Positions 49,692 to 58,516 of a stretch of 64,000 nt of DNA are shown piece after piece; position 1 is the stretch's first letter; every line of letters begins with the position of its first letter. The notes under the pieces were generated by a model. It did not search any database, was not told the DNA's origin, and saw nothing but the letters and a program-made list of their open reading frames with translations. The stretch comes from Gynuella sunshinyii YC6258. GTDB taxonomy: Bacteria; Pseudomonadota; Gammaproteobacteria; Pseudomonadales; Natronospirillaceae. The stretch lies in NCBI RefSeq assembly GCF_000940805.1, contig NZ_CP007142.1, positions 1,898,593-1,962,592 of the forward strand, read 5' to 3'. The translations under genes and the position numbers were made by a program.

Positions 49692-50582
49692 TTACTGACT
49701 AACTGTTTCTGAGTTACCGTTATAGCTGACGGTCATTGATGAGCAACTATCAAAGACGATACTGATTACTTCAGTGTTAGTGCTGTCTGTGACACTGATA
49801 GATCCGCTGCTAAAACCACCGCTATTACACATAATGAGGTTAGAAGCCTGAATGTTGATGTAGCCGTAATTCTCGTGATAGACCCGAGCGGATACATTCC
49901 AGCCAGACGAGCTGTCGCCGTATACGCTGGCATCACTGACCCGGTAGGTTACCCCATCTTCAGAGAAATCGTTATAGGAGGTGCAATTTGAGTTGCTATC
50001 GCAACTGAAGGTCATATTCAAACTGGAAGTGGTTCCATTGTATCGGATGGTAAAATTCTGATAAGAGATAGTGAAGGAACCATCTGACGAATAGACCGAA
50101 TGAGCAACACCATTATAGACTGCGGTCGTGCCGTCACCGACATCAATGGCGCAGTTGGTGAAAGTAATCGTGAAGTCGCCAGAATTTTCATCGCCTTGTC
50201 CGTTGGCAACAGCAGATCCGCTGTCACAGATTTCAGCAGACATATCTTGCGTGGCGCGAGTGCTTCTGGATATTGAAGATGGCGTTTTGGTAAGCTGAAT
50301 GACTAATTGGTTTGGAAGAATACTCGTTTGATCCAAAGATCGGCCACCAATGGATGGTACGTTATTGGATGTTACAGCCATCTCAGAACCATAGCTACCA
50401 GCCAACGCAAGATCTTTGTAGTTGCTGTCACTGGCAGTGGCTGCGGATGTTTTTCCTTGATAGCTTGCGGTTGAAGATCCTCCTGAGGAGTCATCTCCAT
50501 CTCCACCTCCACATCCGGCCAGCAAGAACAAGGTAAAAAGCAGTGTTATTGATTTTAGCGATAGTAAGTAAAGTTTCATCAT
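49692..50582 (-). CDS. Orphan lipoprotein of unknown function
   Basis: A 296-residue protein with a lipoprotein signal: a hydrophobic core followed by the lipobox LAGC with Cys24. A flexible GGGDGDDSSGGSS linker follows, then a Ser/Thr/Asn/Gly-rich beta-type domain. Several cysteines (CDSGS, TNCAID, CDSNSNC, MCNSG, DSCSS) could form disulfides in the periplasm or at the surface. I do not recognise the family. No neighbour suggests a partner. Confidence 0.7.
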   Translation of the reverse strand: MMKLYLLSLKSITLLFTLFLLAGCGGGDGDDSSGGSSTASYQGKTSAATASDSNYKDLALAGSYGSEMAVTSNNVPSIGGRSLDQTSILPNQLVIQLTKTPSSISRSTRATQDMSAEICDSGSAVANGQGDENSGDFTITFTNCAIDVGDGTTAVYNGVAHSVYSSDGSFTISYQNFTIRYNGTTSSLNMTFSCDSNSNCTSYNDFSEDGVTYRVSDASVYGDSSSGWNVSARVYHENYGYINIQASNLIMCNSGGFSSGSISVTDSTNTEVISIVFDSCSSMTVSYNGNSETVSQ

Positions 50583-50720
50583 CGTTCCTTCTGATTTAGA
50601 TTATTTTAATAAACGGCACTGTCAGAATGCCTCGCTCATATTAATTGTTTTATATTGTATGCGCTATTTAAACCCGGGAGCTTTTGGGCATATGCAGAAG
50701 GGATGGAAACAGTAAATAAA

Positions 50721-50743
50721 AAAAGCGGCATTGTGCCGCTTTT
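50721..50743. terminator. Bidirectional terminator after glnA
   Basis: AAAAGCGGCA and TGCCGCTTTT form a stem with a three-base loop; the A-run and T-run on the two sides give a U-tract in either direction. It lies 18 bases past the glnA stop. Confidence 0.85.
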
Positions 50744-50760
50744 TAAAAATAGAGCGATGA

Positions 50761-52167
50761 TTAAACTGAATAATACATATCAAACTCAACCGGGTGAGTG
50801 GTGTGCTCAACGCGGTAGACTTCTTCCATTTTCAGTTCGATATACGCGTCGATCGTGTCATCTGTAAATACACCGCCGGCTGTCAGGAACTCACGGTCAG
50901 CATCCAGGCTGGACAATGCTTCACGTAGGCTGCCACAGACTTGTGGAATAGCTGCCGCTTCTTCCGGGGGCAGGTCGTACAGGTCTTTGTCGGCTGAATC
51001 GCCAGGATGGATTTTGTTCTTAACACCATCAAGGCCGGCCATCAGCATAGCTGCGAATGCCAGATAAGGGTTCGCAATCGGATCCGGGAAACGGGCTTCG
51101 ATACGTTTGCCTTTAGGTGACGCAGTGTAAGGAATACGGATAGACGCCGAACGGTTACGGGCAGAATAAGCCAGCATAACAGGTGCTTCGAAACCAGGAA
51201 TCAGACGCTTATAAGAGTTGGTTCCAGGGTTGGTGAAAGCGTTCAGTGCTTTGGCATGCTTGATGATACCGCCGATATAATACAGTGCTGTTTCAGATAA
51301 TCCTGCATATCCATCGCCTGCAAACTGGTTTTCGCCATCTTTCCAGAAAGACTGGTGGCAGTGCATACCAGAACCGTTATCGCCAACGATTGGTTTTGGC
51401 ATAAAGGTGGCTGTTTTTCCGTAAGCAGCAGCAACGTTGTGCACACAGTACTTCAGAATCTGGGTTTCGTCGGCTTTTTTAACCAGAGTATTGAATTTAA
51501 CACCAATCTCACACTGACCTGCAGTGGCTACTTCGTGGTGGTGTACTTCAACTTCCAGGCCCATAGCCTGCATTGCAGAACACATGGCAGAACGAAGGTC
51601 ATGCAGACTGTCGACTGGCGGTACAGGGAAGTAACCACCTTTGACTCTTGGGCGGTGACCCAGGTTACCGTCTTCATACAACTCGTTAGTAGACCAGGCG
51701 GCTTCTTCAGAAGAAATTTTGTAACCGGAACCGCTCATGTCGGTGTGCCAGTTAACACTGTCAAAGACAAAAAACTCGGGTTCAGGACCGAAGAAAGCAG
51801 TATCGCCCAGACCGGTTGATTTCAGATATTCTTCAGCACGCATGGCGATGGAGCGAGGATCGCGCTCATAGCCCTGCATGGTGGAGGGTTCGATGATGTT
51901 GCAACGGATGATAACGGTTGTGTCTTCTGTAAATGGATCCAGAACACTTGTTTCATCGTCAGGCATCAGGATCATGTCTGATTCGTTAATGCCTTTCCAG
52001 CCGGCAATGGACGAACCGTCAAACATCTGGCCATTTTCAAAGAAATCTTCGTCAACACTGGATGAGGGGATGGTGACGTGTTGCTCTTTACCCTTGGTGT
52101 CAGTGAAGCGCAGGTCAACCCATTTAGCCTCAGACTCCTTGATCAAAGTAAGGGTTTTTTCTGACAT
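50761..52167 (-). CDS. glnA: Glutamine synthetase type I
   Basis: A 468-residue GSI-beta enzyme, the normal length. Motifs are FDGSSIAGW near residue 50, the metal-binding [12 protein letters not shown] near 130 and [18 protein letters not shown] near 260. The latch and adenylylation region [10 protein letters not shown] lies near 395, where the Tyr is the expected AMP target. It joins ammonium to glutamate in the cytoplasm. The promoter region shows a consensus sigma-54 site and NtrC-like boxes. No ntrBC genes follow; the gene ends in its own terminator. Confidence 0.97.
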   Translation of the reverse strand: MSEKTLTLIKESEAKWVDLRFTDTKGKEQHVTIPSSSVDEDFFENGQMFDGSSIAGWKGINESDMILMPDDETSVLDPFTEDTTVIIRCNIIEPSTMQGYERDPRSIAMRAEEYLKSTGLGDTAFFGPEPEFFVFDSVNWHTDMSGSGYKISSEEAAWSTNELYEDGNLGHRPRVKGGYFPVPPVDSLHDLRSAMCSAMQAMGLEVEVHHHEVATAGQCEIGVKFNTLVKKADETQILKYCVHNVAAAYGKTATFMPKPIVGDNGSGMHCHQSFWKDGENQFAGDGYAGLSETALYYIGGIIKHAKALNAFTNPGTNSYKRLIPGFEAPVMLAYSARNRSASIRIPYTASPKGKRIEARFPDPIANPYLAFAAMLMAGLDGVKNKIHPGDSADKDLYDLPPEEAAAIPQVCGSLREALSSLDADREFLTAGGVFTDDTIDAYIELKMEEVYRVEHTTHPVEFDMYYSV

Positions 52168-52260
52168 TATTCAGTCTCCGAAGTTGATTGGCTTATCGCC
52201 ACGTTATGTTTTTAACCGAGCTGCTGAGTATCGGTTCGCACTGTATCTGTGCACAAAAAA

Positions 52261-52275
52261 GCAAAGCCTGTGCCA
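52261..52275 (-). promoter_or_regulatory. Sigma-54 promoter of glnA
   Basis: On the minus strand TGGCACAGGCTTTGC is an exact match to the -24/-12 consensus TGGCAC-N5-TTGC. It would start transcription near 52250, about 83 bases before the glnA start codon. Confidence 0.9.
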
Positions 52276-52326
52276 TGGCAGGAAAACCTTATAGCTTAGC
52301 GTTTTTCTGCTCTGCAAAAAATCACA

Positions 52327-52374
52327 TGCATCGTAACTGTGCTTTGTGATTTTTTTGTGTTCTTTTTTGGTGCA
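52327..52374 (-). promoter_or_regulatory. NtrC-like binding sites upstream of glnA
   Basis: Two 17-bp candidates match TGCACC-N5-GGTGCA. TGCATC-GTAAC-TGTGCT lies at 52327-52343 with most positions matching. At 52358-52374 the right half GGTGCA is perfect and the left half is poor. Both lie within about 60-110 bases upstream of the sigma-54 site, a normal enhancer distance. Confidence 0.55.
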
Positions 52375-52458
52375 TTGAATTTTTTTTAACTCATTCCTTC
52401 GTGTTTGGCGCAAAACCGCTATAATTGCGCGCCCAAAGAACCAGCTAAGCACGTTGTC

Positions 52459-53913
52459 ATGAAATTTATTATCAAACTGGCACCAGAAGTTACCATCAAG
52501 AGCAAACCGGTGCGAAAAAGGTTTACTCAGCAACTCCGGCAGAATATCAGAAACATTCTGCAAAAGATTGATACAAATGTCGCCGTTAGCGGCGTTTGGG
52601 ACAATCTTTTCGTTCAGCCGTCGAGTCAGGCCAGTCAATATCAATGTGATGCCATTGCTGAATCCCTGGCTTGTACGCCAGGTATTGCACACATTCTTCA
52701 GGTTGAAAGTTTCCAGCTGCAAAGTCTGGAAGATATCTTTTTAAAGGCTAAAGACTTGTACCGTGAGGAACTGAAGGGCAAAACATTTTCTGTCAGGGTC
52801 AAGCGGGTCGGAAAGCATGACTTCACCTCCCTGGATGTTGAGCGTTATGTTGGTGGCGGGCTTAATCAGCATACTGAGGCAAAAGGTGTAAAGCTGAATG
52901 ATCCGGATATCGTCATAAAAATAGAAATTCGCGATCAGGATCTTTTTCTGGTTACCCGCCGTATCAATGGATTGCGGGGATTTCCGATCGGAACCCAGGA
53001 AACCACTTTGACTCTGCTCTCTGGTGGGTTTGATTCCGGAGTCGCGGCCTATCAGATTATGAAACGTGGTATTCGTACCCATTTCCTGTTTTTCAATCTG
53101 GGTGGTTCAGCCCATGAAAATGGTGTTAAACAGGTGGCCGAATACATTTGGCGGAAATTTGGTTCCAGTCACCGGGTGCTGTTTATTGCCGTACCGTTTG
53201 AGGGAGTGGTTGCCGAGATTTTAACTAAAGTCGATAACTCCCATATGGGTGTTATTTTGAAGCGGATGATGTACCGGGCGGCAGACCAGGTTGCAGAACG
53301 CTTCAATCTGGAATCATTTGTAACGGGTGAAGCTATTGCCCAGGTTTCCAGCCAGACCATGATAAATCTCAAGGTCATTGAAGAAGTGACTGATAAGCTG
53401 GTATTTCGCCCGTTGGTTGTATCGGACAAGCAGGAGATTATTGATCAGGCCCGCCGAATCGGTACGGCTGGGTTTGCTGAAACGATGCCAGAATACTGCG
53501 GTGTGATATCCAGAAAACCGACCACTCGCGCCAGACTCGAAAAAGTATTGGCGGAAGAACAGAAATTCGACTTTGCTGTGCTGGATGCTGCGCTCAAAAA
53601 TACGGTTGTCAGAAACATCGATGAATTGTACGTAACAAATGCCAACGATTATAAGGTGCCTTATCGCTCTAATCTGTCAGATGACGACATACTGATCGAT
53701 ATCCGGCATCCTGATGAAATTGACTTGAAAGCCCCTCCCAAGGCGATCAATACTCTTGAGATTCCGTTTTATCGTCTCCGTCAGGCATATCCTGAGCTGG
53801 ATCAAAGCAAATCATATGTGCTGTATTGCGACAAGGGTGTAATGAGCAAGATGCAGGTGCTTTATTTGCGCGAGCAGGGGTTTGAAAACGTCTCAGTATA
53901 TGGGGAAGGGTGA
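52459..53913 (+). CDS. thiI: tRNA 4-thiouridine sulfurtransferase ThiI with rhodanese domain
   Basis: The protein is about 484 residues from the ATG at 52459, where MKFIIKLAPEVTIKSKPVR matches the ThiI N-terminus; 18 open codons upstream are excluded. It has a ferredoxin-like and THUMP region to about residue 165 and a PP-loop ATPase with LLSGGFDSGVAAYQIM near 180. The C-terminal rhodanese domain has its cysteine in LYCDKGVMS near 456. It makes 4-thiouridine in tRNA and, through the rhodanese domain, supplies sulfur for thiazole synthesis. A -10 box TATAAT lies at 52420-52425. The gene is divergent from glnA. Confidence 0.95.
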   Translation: MKFIIKLAPEVTIKSKPVRKRFTQQLRQNIRNILQKIDTNVAVSGVWDNLFVQPSSQASQYQCDAIAESLACTPGIAHILQVESFQLQSLEDIFLKAKDLYREELKGKTFSVRVKRVGKHDFTSLDVERYVGGGLNQHTEAKGVKLNDPDIVIKIEIRDQDLFLVTRRINGLRGFPIGTQETTLTLLSGGFDSGVAAYQIMKRGIRTHFLFFNLGGSAHENGVKQVAEYIWRKFGSSHRVLFIAVPFEGVVAEILTKVDNSHMGVILKRMMYRAADQVAERFNLESFVTGEAIAQVSSQTMINLKVIEEVTDKLVFRPLVVSDKQEIIDQARRIGTAGFAETMPEYCGVISRKPTTRARLEKVLAEEQKFDFAVLDAALKNTVVRNIDELYVTNANDYKVPYRSNLSDDDILIDIRHPDEIDLKAPPKAINTLEIPFYRLRQAYPELDQSKSYVLYCDKGVMSKMQVLYLREQGFENVSVYGEG

Positions 53914-53928
53914 GTGGCTATAACGATT

Positions 53929-53952
53929 CTTGCCGGAATGGTTACCGGCAAG
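53929..53952. terminator. Hairpin between converging thiI and secB
   Basis: CTTGCCGG and CCGGCAAG form a perfect 8-bp stem with an eight-base loop in the 53-base gap between the two stop codons. A weak ACTTTAT tract follows on the plus strand. Confidence 0.65.
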
Positions 53953-53966
53953 ACTTTATAGCAGGA

Positions 53967-54440
53967 TCAGTGCATTGACGATTCTGTTTCGGAGCTGCTG
54001 TCGCTATTGGCATTCAGCTCTGCGAGTTTTTGCTGATAAATTGCATCAAAGTTGATCGGTGCCAGATGAACAGGCGGGAAGCTGCCTTGTACCACCAGAT
54101 TATCAATATATGCCCGTGCATACGGAAACAACAGGTTCGGGCAATAGGCACCTAACATCTGGTTTTTGACTTCTTCTTCAAAATTTTCCATGTTGAAAAT
54201 GCCGCACTGCTGGACTTCTGCAACAAACGCCACTTCATCATTCACTTTGGTTGTTACGGTCAACATCAAAACCACTTCGTAAACGGCTGCATCTAGCTGT
54301 TTGGTTTTGGTGTTCATATCCAGATTGATTTTTGGTTCCCAGGGGTGACGAAAAATCTGTGGACTATTAGGAGACTCGAACGAAGAATCCTTGATATAGA
54401 GTCTTTGAATGCCGAAAACCGGCTTTTTTTGTTCTGTCAT
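53967..54440 (-). CDS. secB: Protein-export chaperone SecB
   Basis: A 157-residue SecB. The family pattern is clear: FGIQRLYIKDSSFESPNSPQIF at the start, LTVTTKVNDEVAFVAEVQQCGIF in the middle, and GAYCPNLLFPYARAYIDNLVVQGSFPPVHLAPINFDAIY near the end, followed by an acidic tail. It keeps preproteins unfolded in the cytoplasm and hands them to SecA. It is the last gene of the rhodanese-grxC-secB group. Confidence 0.97.
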   Translation of the reverse strand: MTEQKKPVFGIQRLYIKDSSFESPNSPQIFRHPWEPKINLDMNTKTKQLDAAVYEVVLMLTVTTKVNDEVAFVAEVQQCGIFNMENFEEEVKNQMLGAYCPNLLFPYARAYIDNLVVQGSFPPVHLAPINFDAIYQQKLAELNANSDSSSETESSMH

Positions 54441-54481
54441 GACTTGTGTATTCCTATCAATAATCGGTAATCAGAAGCAGA

Positions 54482-54739
54482 CTATCCAAGCAATGGGTCA
54501 AGTTTGCCAGCCCGTTCCAGGGCGTAAAGATCATCGCAACCACCGACATGGGTATCGTTTATCCATATCTGTGGAACGGTATGGCGACCTGCTTTGGCAG
54601 TCATTTCGCGGCGCAGGTCGGCTTTTCCATCAACTACGATCTCATTGAACTGAACACCTTTTTGTTGCAGTAGATGCTTTGCCTGCATGCAAAACGGGCA
54701 GTAGTTGGATGAATAAATCGTAACGTTTGCCATATTCAT
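54482..54739 (-). CDS. grxC: Glutaredoxin 3
   Basis: An 85-residue class I glutaredoxin. The redox motif is CPFC (NYCPFCMQAK) instead of the usual CPYC. HTVPQIWINDTHVGGCDDLYAL supplies the cis-proline and glutathione-binding residues. It reduces disulfides in the cytoplasm with glutathione. It lies 8 bases after the rhodanese gene and 41 bases before secB, the order seen in E. coli. Confidence 0.95.
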   Translation of the reverse strand: MNMANVTIYSSNYCPFCMQAKHLLQQKGVQFNEIVVDGKADLRREMTAKAGRHTVPQIWINDTHVGGCDDLYALERAGKLDPLLG

Positions 54740-54747
54740 CGCCTGCT

Positions 54748-55164
54748 TCAGGATTTAACCAGGGGAAGGTTATTGCTGAGCCACTCGGTAATCCCTCCTT
54801 TGAGGCGAGCGACGTTTTCAAATCCGGCTTTCTTCAATGTAGCTCCAACCGCGCCTGTCGTGGTACCGGTCTTGCAAACCAGAATGATGGGCTTATTGCG
54901 GTAGGGCTCCAGTTCTCCAAGTCTGTTGCTGATATTCGTTGCGGGAATATTCAGTGAGTTGGGCAAATGGCCGGTTTTGAATTCATCTTTTTTGCGGACG
55001 TCGAGCACCACAGCATTTTCACTGTTGATCAGGCGAGTCGCCTGCTGAGGGCTGAGTTGAGCCCCGCCTCTGGCACTTTCATTAACAATGACCAGAATGA
55101 AAAAGACTAACCAGACTGCGGATAAGATCCAATGGTTCATGATGAAGACGAGAAACTGTTCCAT
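54748..55164 (-). CDS. yibN: Membrane-anchored rhodanese-like protein (YibN type)
   Basis: The protein is about 138 residues from the ATG at 55164; the frame is open further upstream, but that extension runs into the gpmI promoter region and lacks similarity. One N-terminal transmembrane helix (about residues 7-27) is followed by a rhodanese domain with VVLDVRKKDEFKTGHLPNSLNIP and the active-site cysteine in ILVCKTGTTTG. It probably transfers sulfur or senses thiols at the inner membrane. The arrangement rhodanese-grxC-secB divergent from gpmI is conserved in gammaproteobacteria. Confidence 0.9.
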   Translation of the reverse strand: MEQFLVFIMNHWILSAVWLVFFILVIVNESARGGAQLSPQQATRLINSENAVVLDVRKKDEFKTGHLPNSLNIPATNISNRLGELEPYRNKPIILVCKTGTTTGAVGATLKKAGFENVARLKGGITEWLSNNLPLVKS

Positions 55165-55324
55165 ACTTAATAATCGTAATACAGGGTTGAAAAGAAGGCG
55201 TGGAGTATACACGTGCAGGTCAATGCTATCGAGTGAATTAGTTTTCTTTCCTCGCACCCTATATACGACCAAGGTAGAATAGTGATATTCCAATTCAGTT
55301 TTTCAACTTACAGGCGAAAGTCCA

Positions 55325-56869
55325 ATGTCCAAAAAAATACCTCATGCCTTGATTATTCTCGATGGTTTTGGATACAGCGAAACCTCCCAGTCCAATGCCA
55401 TAGAAAAAGCAGACTGTCCTACCTGGAAACGTCTATGGGCCGAGTATCCCCATAGTCTGATACAGACCTCAGGAATGGCTGTCGGTTTGCCCGAGGGTCA
55501 GATGGGAAATTCTGAAGTGGGTCATATGAATCTTGGCGCAGGTCGTATTGTTTATCAGAGTTTTACCCGGGTATCCAAGTCTATTGAAGATGGTGATTTT
55601 TTCGACAACGTCGCTTTGACCGGTGCTGTTGATAAGGCTATTGCCAATAATGGTGCTGTTCACATTATGGGGCTTGCATCTCCAGGAGGGGTTCACAGTC
55701 ATGAGGATCACTTGGTTGCTGCCATTGAAATGGCTGCCAAACGAGGTGCCGGAAAAATTTATGTTCATGCCTTTCTGGATGGTCGTGATACCCCGCCGCG
55801 TAGTGCAGAAGCCACTCTGAAGAAGCTGGATGCCAAGCTGGCAGAGCTGAATGTTGGTTATGTTGCCTCGTTAATCGGTCGCTACTACGCCATGGATCGT
55901 GACAACCGTTGGGAACGGGTTCAGCAGGCTTATGACCTTATGGTGCGCGGCAATGCTGATATTGTTGCTGCCACAGCGGTGGATGGATTGCGTGCCGCTT
56001 ATGAACAGGATAAAGATGACGAGTTTGTACCCCCGACTTCTGTGCGCCCTAACAGTACAGAGGCTGTTAAAATTGAAGATGGGGATTCGGTTATATTCAT
56101 GAACTTCCGCCCTGACCGTGCTCGTGAGATTACTCGGGCTTTTGTTCAGGAAGATCTGGATTCAACGCTGGACCGTACAGTTCGGCCTCAGTTGGCTGAT
56201 TTTGTCATGCTGACAGAATATGCTGCGGATATTAAGTGCAGCTGCGCCTATCCTTCCCAGGATCTGGTCAATTCTATCGGGGAGGTGACTGCCAACCTTG
56301 GCAAAACTCAATTGCGTATTGCCGAGACTGAAAAATATGCCCATGTAACCTTCTTTTTCTCTGGTGGTCGCGAGGATGAGTTTGAGGGTGAAAGTCGTAT
56401 TCTGGTGCCCTCTCCGAAAGTTGCCACATATGATATGAAACCGGAAATGAGTGCACCGGAAGTTACCGAAAAACTGGTGGCAGCCATTGAAAGTGGCGCT
56501 TATGATCTGATTGTATGTAATTATGCTAACGGTGATATGGTGGGTCATACTGGCAAGATGGATGCGGCCATTAAGGCGGTGGAAGCACTGGATGTCAGTT
56601 TGAAAGCTGTTACTGATGCGATATTGGCAGCAGGTGGAGACTGCCTGATTACTGCTGACCATGGTAATGTTGAATTGATGGTCGATCCTGAGACAGGTGG
56701 GCCGGTGACCAGCCATACGACTTTCCCGGTGCCTCTGGTTTACGTCAGTGGTCATGGCAAGGGTAAATCACTGAACGATGGTCGTTTGTGTGATATTGCT
56801 CCAACTTTATTGTCGATGATGGGTGAAAATGCTCCGGAAGAGATGACGGGAGAAAACCTGATCGTCTAG
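55325..56869 (+). CDS. gpmI: 2,3-bisphosphoglycerate-independent phosphoglycerate mutase
   Basis: A 514-residue iPGM. The metal-binding [11 protein letters not shown] is at residues 10-20 and the phosphoserine nucleophile lies in [14 protein letters not shown] near 61. [25 protein letters not shown] and [11 protein letters not shown] complete the manganese sites. It interconverts 3- and 2-phosphoglycerate in glycolysis and gluconeogenesis. A CAGGCGAAAG binding site precedes the ATG. The gene is followed by a terminator and then by tandem palindromic repeats before envC. Confidence 0.97.
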   Translation: MSKKIPHALIILDGFGYSETSQSNAIEKADCPTWKRLWAEYPHSLIQTSGMAVGLPEGQMGNSEVGHMNLGAGRIVYQSFTRVSKSIEDGDFFDNVALTGAVDKAIANNGAVHIMGLASPGGVHSHEDHLVAAIEMAAKRGAGKIYVHAFLDGRDTPPRSAEATLKKLDAKLAELNVGYVASLIGRYYAMDRDNRWERVQQAYDLMVRGNADIVAATAVDGLRAAYEQDKDDEFVPPTSVRPNSTEAVKIEDGDSVIFMNFRPDRAREITRAFVQEDLDSTLDRTVRPQLADFVMLTEYAADIKCSCAYPSQDLVNSIGEVTANLGKTQLRIAETEKYAHVTFFFSGGREDEFEGESRILVPSPKVATYDMKPEMSAPEVTEKLVAAIESGAYDLIVCNYANGDMVGHTGKMDAAIKAVEALDVSLKAVTDAILAAGGDCLITADHGNVELMVDPETGGPVTSHTTFPVPLVYVSGHGKGKSLNDGRLCDIAPTLLSMMGENAPEEMTGENLIV

Positions 56870-56891
56870 ACTACAGACAAGACTGATGCCA

Positions 56892-56917
56892 AAAGCCAGC
56901 AACAAGCTGGCTTTTTT
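56892..56917 (+). terminator. Intrinsic terminator after gpmI
   Basis: AAAGCCAGC and GCTGGCTTT form a 9-bp stem with a five-base loop, followed by a run of T residues, 23 bases past the stop. Confidence 0.9.
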
Positions 56918-56924
56918 ATGTTCA

Positions 56925-57119
56925 GGGATGAACGGTATCCCTCGGGCACATGGATGTGCAGGAGAGGGATATGTGGGATGAACGGTATCCCTCGGGCACA
57001 TGGATGTGCAGGAGAGGGATATGTGGGATGAACGGTATCCCTCGGGCACATGGATGTGCAGGAGAGGGATATGTGGGATGAACGGTATCCCTCGGGCACA
57101 TGGATGTGCAGGAGAGGGG
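56925..57119. repeat. Four tandem 50-bp palindromic repeats
   Basis: AACGGTATCC recurs at 56931, 56981, 57031 and 57081, an exact 50-base period. The first three copies are identical; the fourth stops after 39-40 bases with a changed end. Each unit contains an outer 8-bp inverted repeat TATCCCTC/GAGGGATA and an inner GCACAT-GG-ATGTGC, so it can fold into a hairpin of about 36 bases. The block lies between the gpmI terminator and envC. It resembles REP/BIME-type extragenic elements; I do not recognise a named family. Confidence 0.9.
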
Positions 57120-57250
57120 ATGCAGTTGTGATTGGTTATTTGTGCCTGCCTGCTGTAATGACCATAGTTCCATTACTGAATCGAGAGCAGGAAGGTGATG
57201 ATGTTTGATATGGTCTTAAAGACGCTGTTTGATTTGATACGGAAAGCGAA

Positions 57251-58387
57251 ATGAAGTTTCTGTTGCTTATGTGTGTATTAATTGGATCTTTCTGCTCTTT
57301 TGCGTTGGCAGAGGATCGTCAGGCGACTGAAGAAGATCTTAAAGTATTGAAACAGGAAATGGATAAGCTGAACCAATGGTTGCAGCAGGTTTCCAAGCAA
57401 AAAGACGGTCTACAAGAAAAATTAAAAAGTACCGAGATATCCATTTCCGATAATCTGGCTGAAATTGAACGATTACAGCAGGAGCTTGAGCAGCTAAAAA
57501 AGCAAATTGCGGAGTTGCAGAGCAACCAGACTCAACTCCGCCAGGCACTGGAAAAGAAGCGTCAGAACATCGAACAGCTAGTGGTTGCGAGTTACCAGCA
57601 GGGACGACAAAGTCAATTGAAGATGCTTCTGAGTCAACAGAATCCAAATGACCTGCGCCGTATGCTCAATTATGCCACCTGGCTGAGTGAATCCCAGCAA
57701 CACCTGTTAACTCAATATCAAAGTGATCTCACAGAGTTGCAACATACTGAACAGGCGCTGGATGATAAATCTGAGCAGTTGCGCAAGAGCAATCAGCGTC
57801 TGGTGGAGGACAATCAACGCCTTAAGCAACAGCAAAATGAAAGAACCCAATTGTTGGCCAAGCTGAATCAGCAGATTGCCAGTGGTTCACAACGGCTGGT
57901 GACGATGAAAGAGGATCGTGCCCGGCTGGAAGAATTGCTGAAGCGTATGAATGAGTCTCTGCAGTCGCTGGTGCCGATTGAGATGGATGTGCCATTTGCC
58001 AATGTTCAGGGACAACTCGGCTGGCCTGCACAGGGCAAAGTGACTCATCGTTTTGGTGAACGATTGGGAGCTGGCCCGCTGACTTGGGATGGAATCCTGA
58101 TCGCAGCCAAAGAGGGTGCTGGTGTGACAGCCGTACATCATGGCAGAGTCGTGTTTGCGGACTGGTTGAAGGGATTCGGGTTATTGATCATTCTGGATCA
58201 TGGCGATGGCTTCATGAGTTTGTATGGACGAAACGAAGTGTTGCTGCGATCTGTGGGTGAGTGGGTAAACAAAGGCGATTTGCTGGCGCGTGCTGGTGAC
58301 AGTGGTCTGGAGGAGCCTGGTGTTTACTTTGAAATTCGTTATCAGGGTAAGCCAAGAAACCCTGCCAAGTGGCTGGCAAAGCAATAA
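57251..58387 (+). CDS. envC: Murein hydrolase activator EnvC
   Basis: A 378-residue periplasmic protein. A signal peptide (residues 1-20, ending ALA) is followed by two long Gln/Glu/Leu-rich coiled-coil stretches (about 28-115 and 150-235). The C-terminal LytM/M23 domain starts near 255. The zinc ligands of active M23 peptidases are lost (WDGILI for HxGID, LYGR for YxH, YFEIR for HFE), as in E. coli EnvC. It activates the amidases AmiA/AmiB at the division septum rather than cutting peptidoglycan itself. The order gpmI-envC-ctpA-yibQ is conserved. A GGAAAG binding site precedes the ATG. Confidence 0.93.
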   Translation: MKFLLLMCVLIGSFCSFALAEDRQATEEDLKVLKQEMDKLNQWLQQVSKQKDGLQEKLKSTEISISDNLAEIERLQQELEQLKKQIAELQSNQTQLRQALEKKRQNIEQLVVASYQQGRQSQLKMLLSQQNPNDLRRMLNYATWLSESQQHLLTQYQSDLTELQHTEQALDDKSEQLRKSNQRLVEDNQRLKQQQNERTQLLAKLNQQIASGSQRLVTMKEDRARLEELLKRMNESLQSLVPIEMDVPFANVQGQLGWPAQGKVTHRFGERLGAGPLTWDGILIAAKEGAGVTAVHHGRVVFADWLKGFGLLIILDHGDGFMSLYGRNEVLLRSVGEWVNKGDLLARAGDSGLEEPGVYFEIRYQGKPRNPAKWLAKQ

Positions 58388-58516
58388 TCGCAGCTACGAA
58401 GCCAATACATTGGCATCATAAAAAGCACGTAAATAATGATTGTCCTTTAGGGAGCGGGTAGTCTAGAGAATAAACTGCTGCGTAAAATACGAAGTGACTA
58501 TAAGTGGATTGATTGA

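Noticed and set aside
52204-52722. 172-codon minus-strand frame across the glnA promoter and thiI
   Set aside because: It overlaps the sigma-54 promoter region and the thiI start; composition is not protein-like.
56925-57119. CRISPR array
   Set aside because: The units follow one another with no unique spacers and no cas genes are present.
56807-57173. Minus-strand frames with repeated PRDTVHP/GIPFIP peptides
   Set aside because: They are translations of the 50-bp DNA repeats, which have a period not divisible by three; the repeat is a DNA element, not a coding one.
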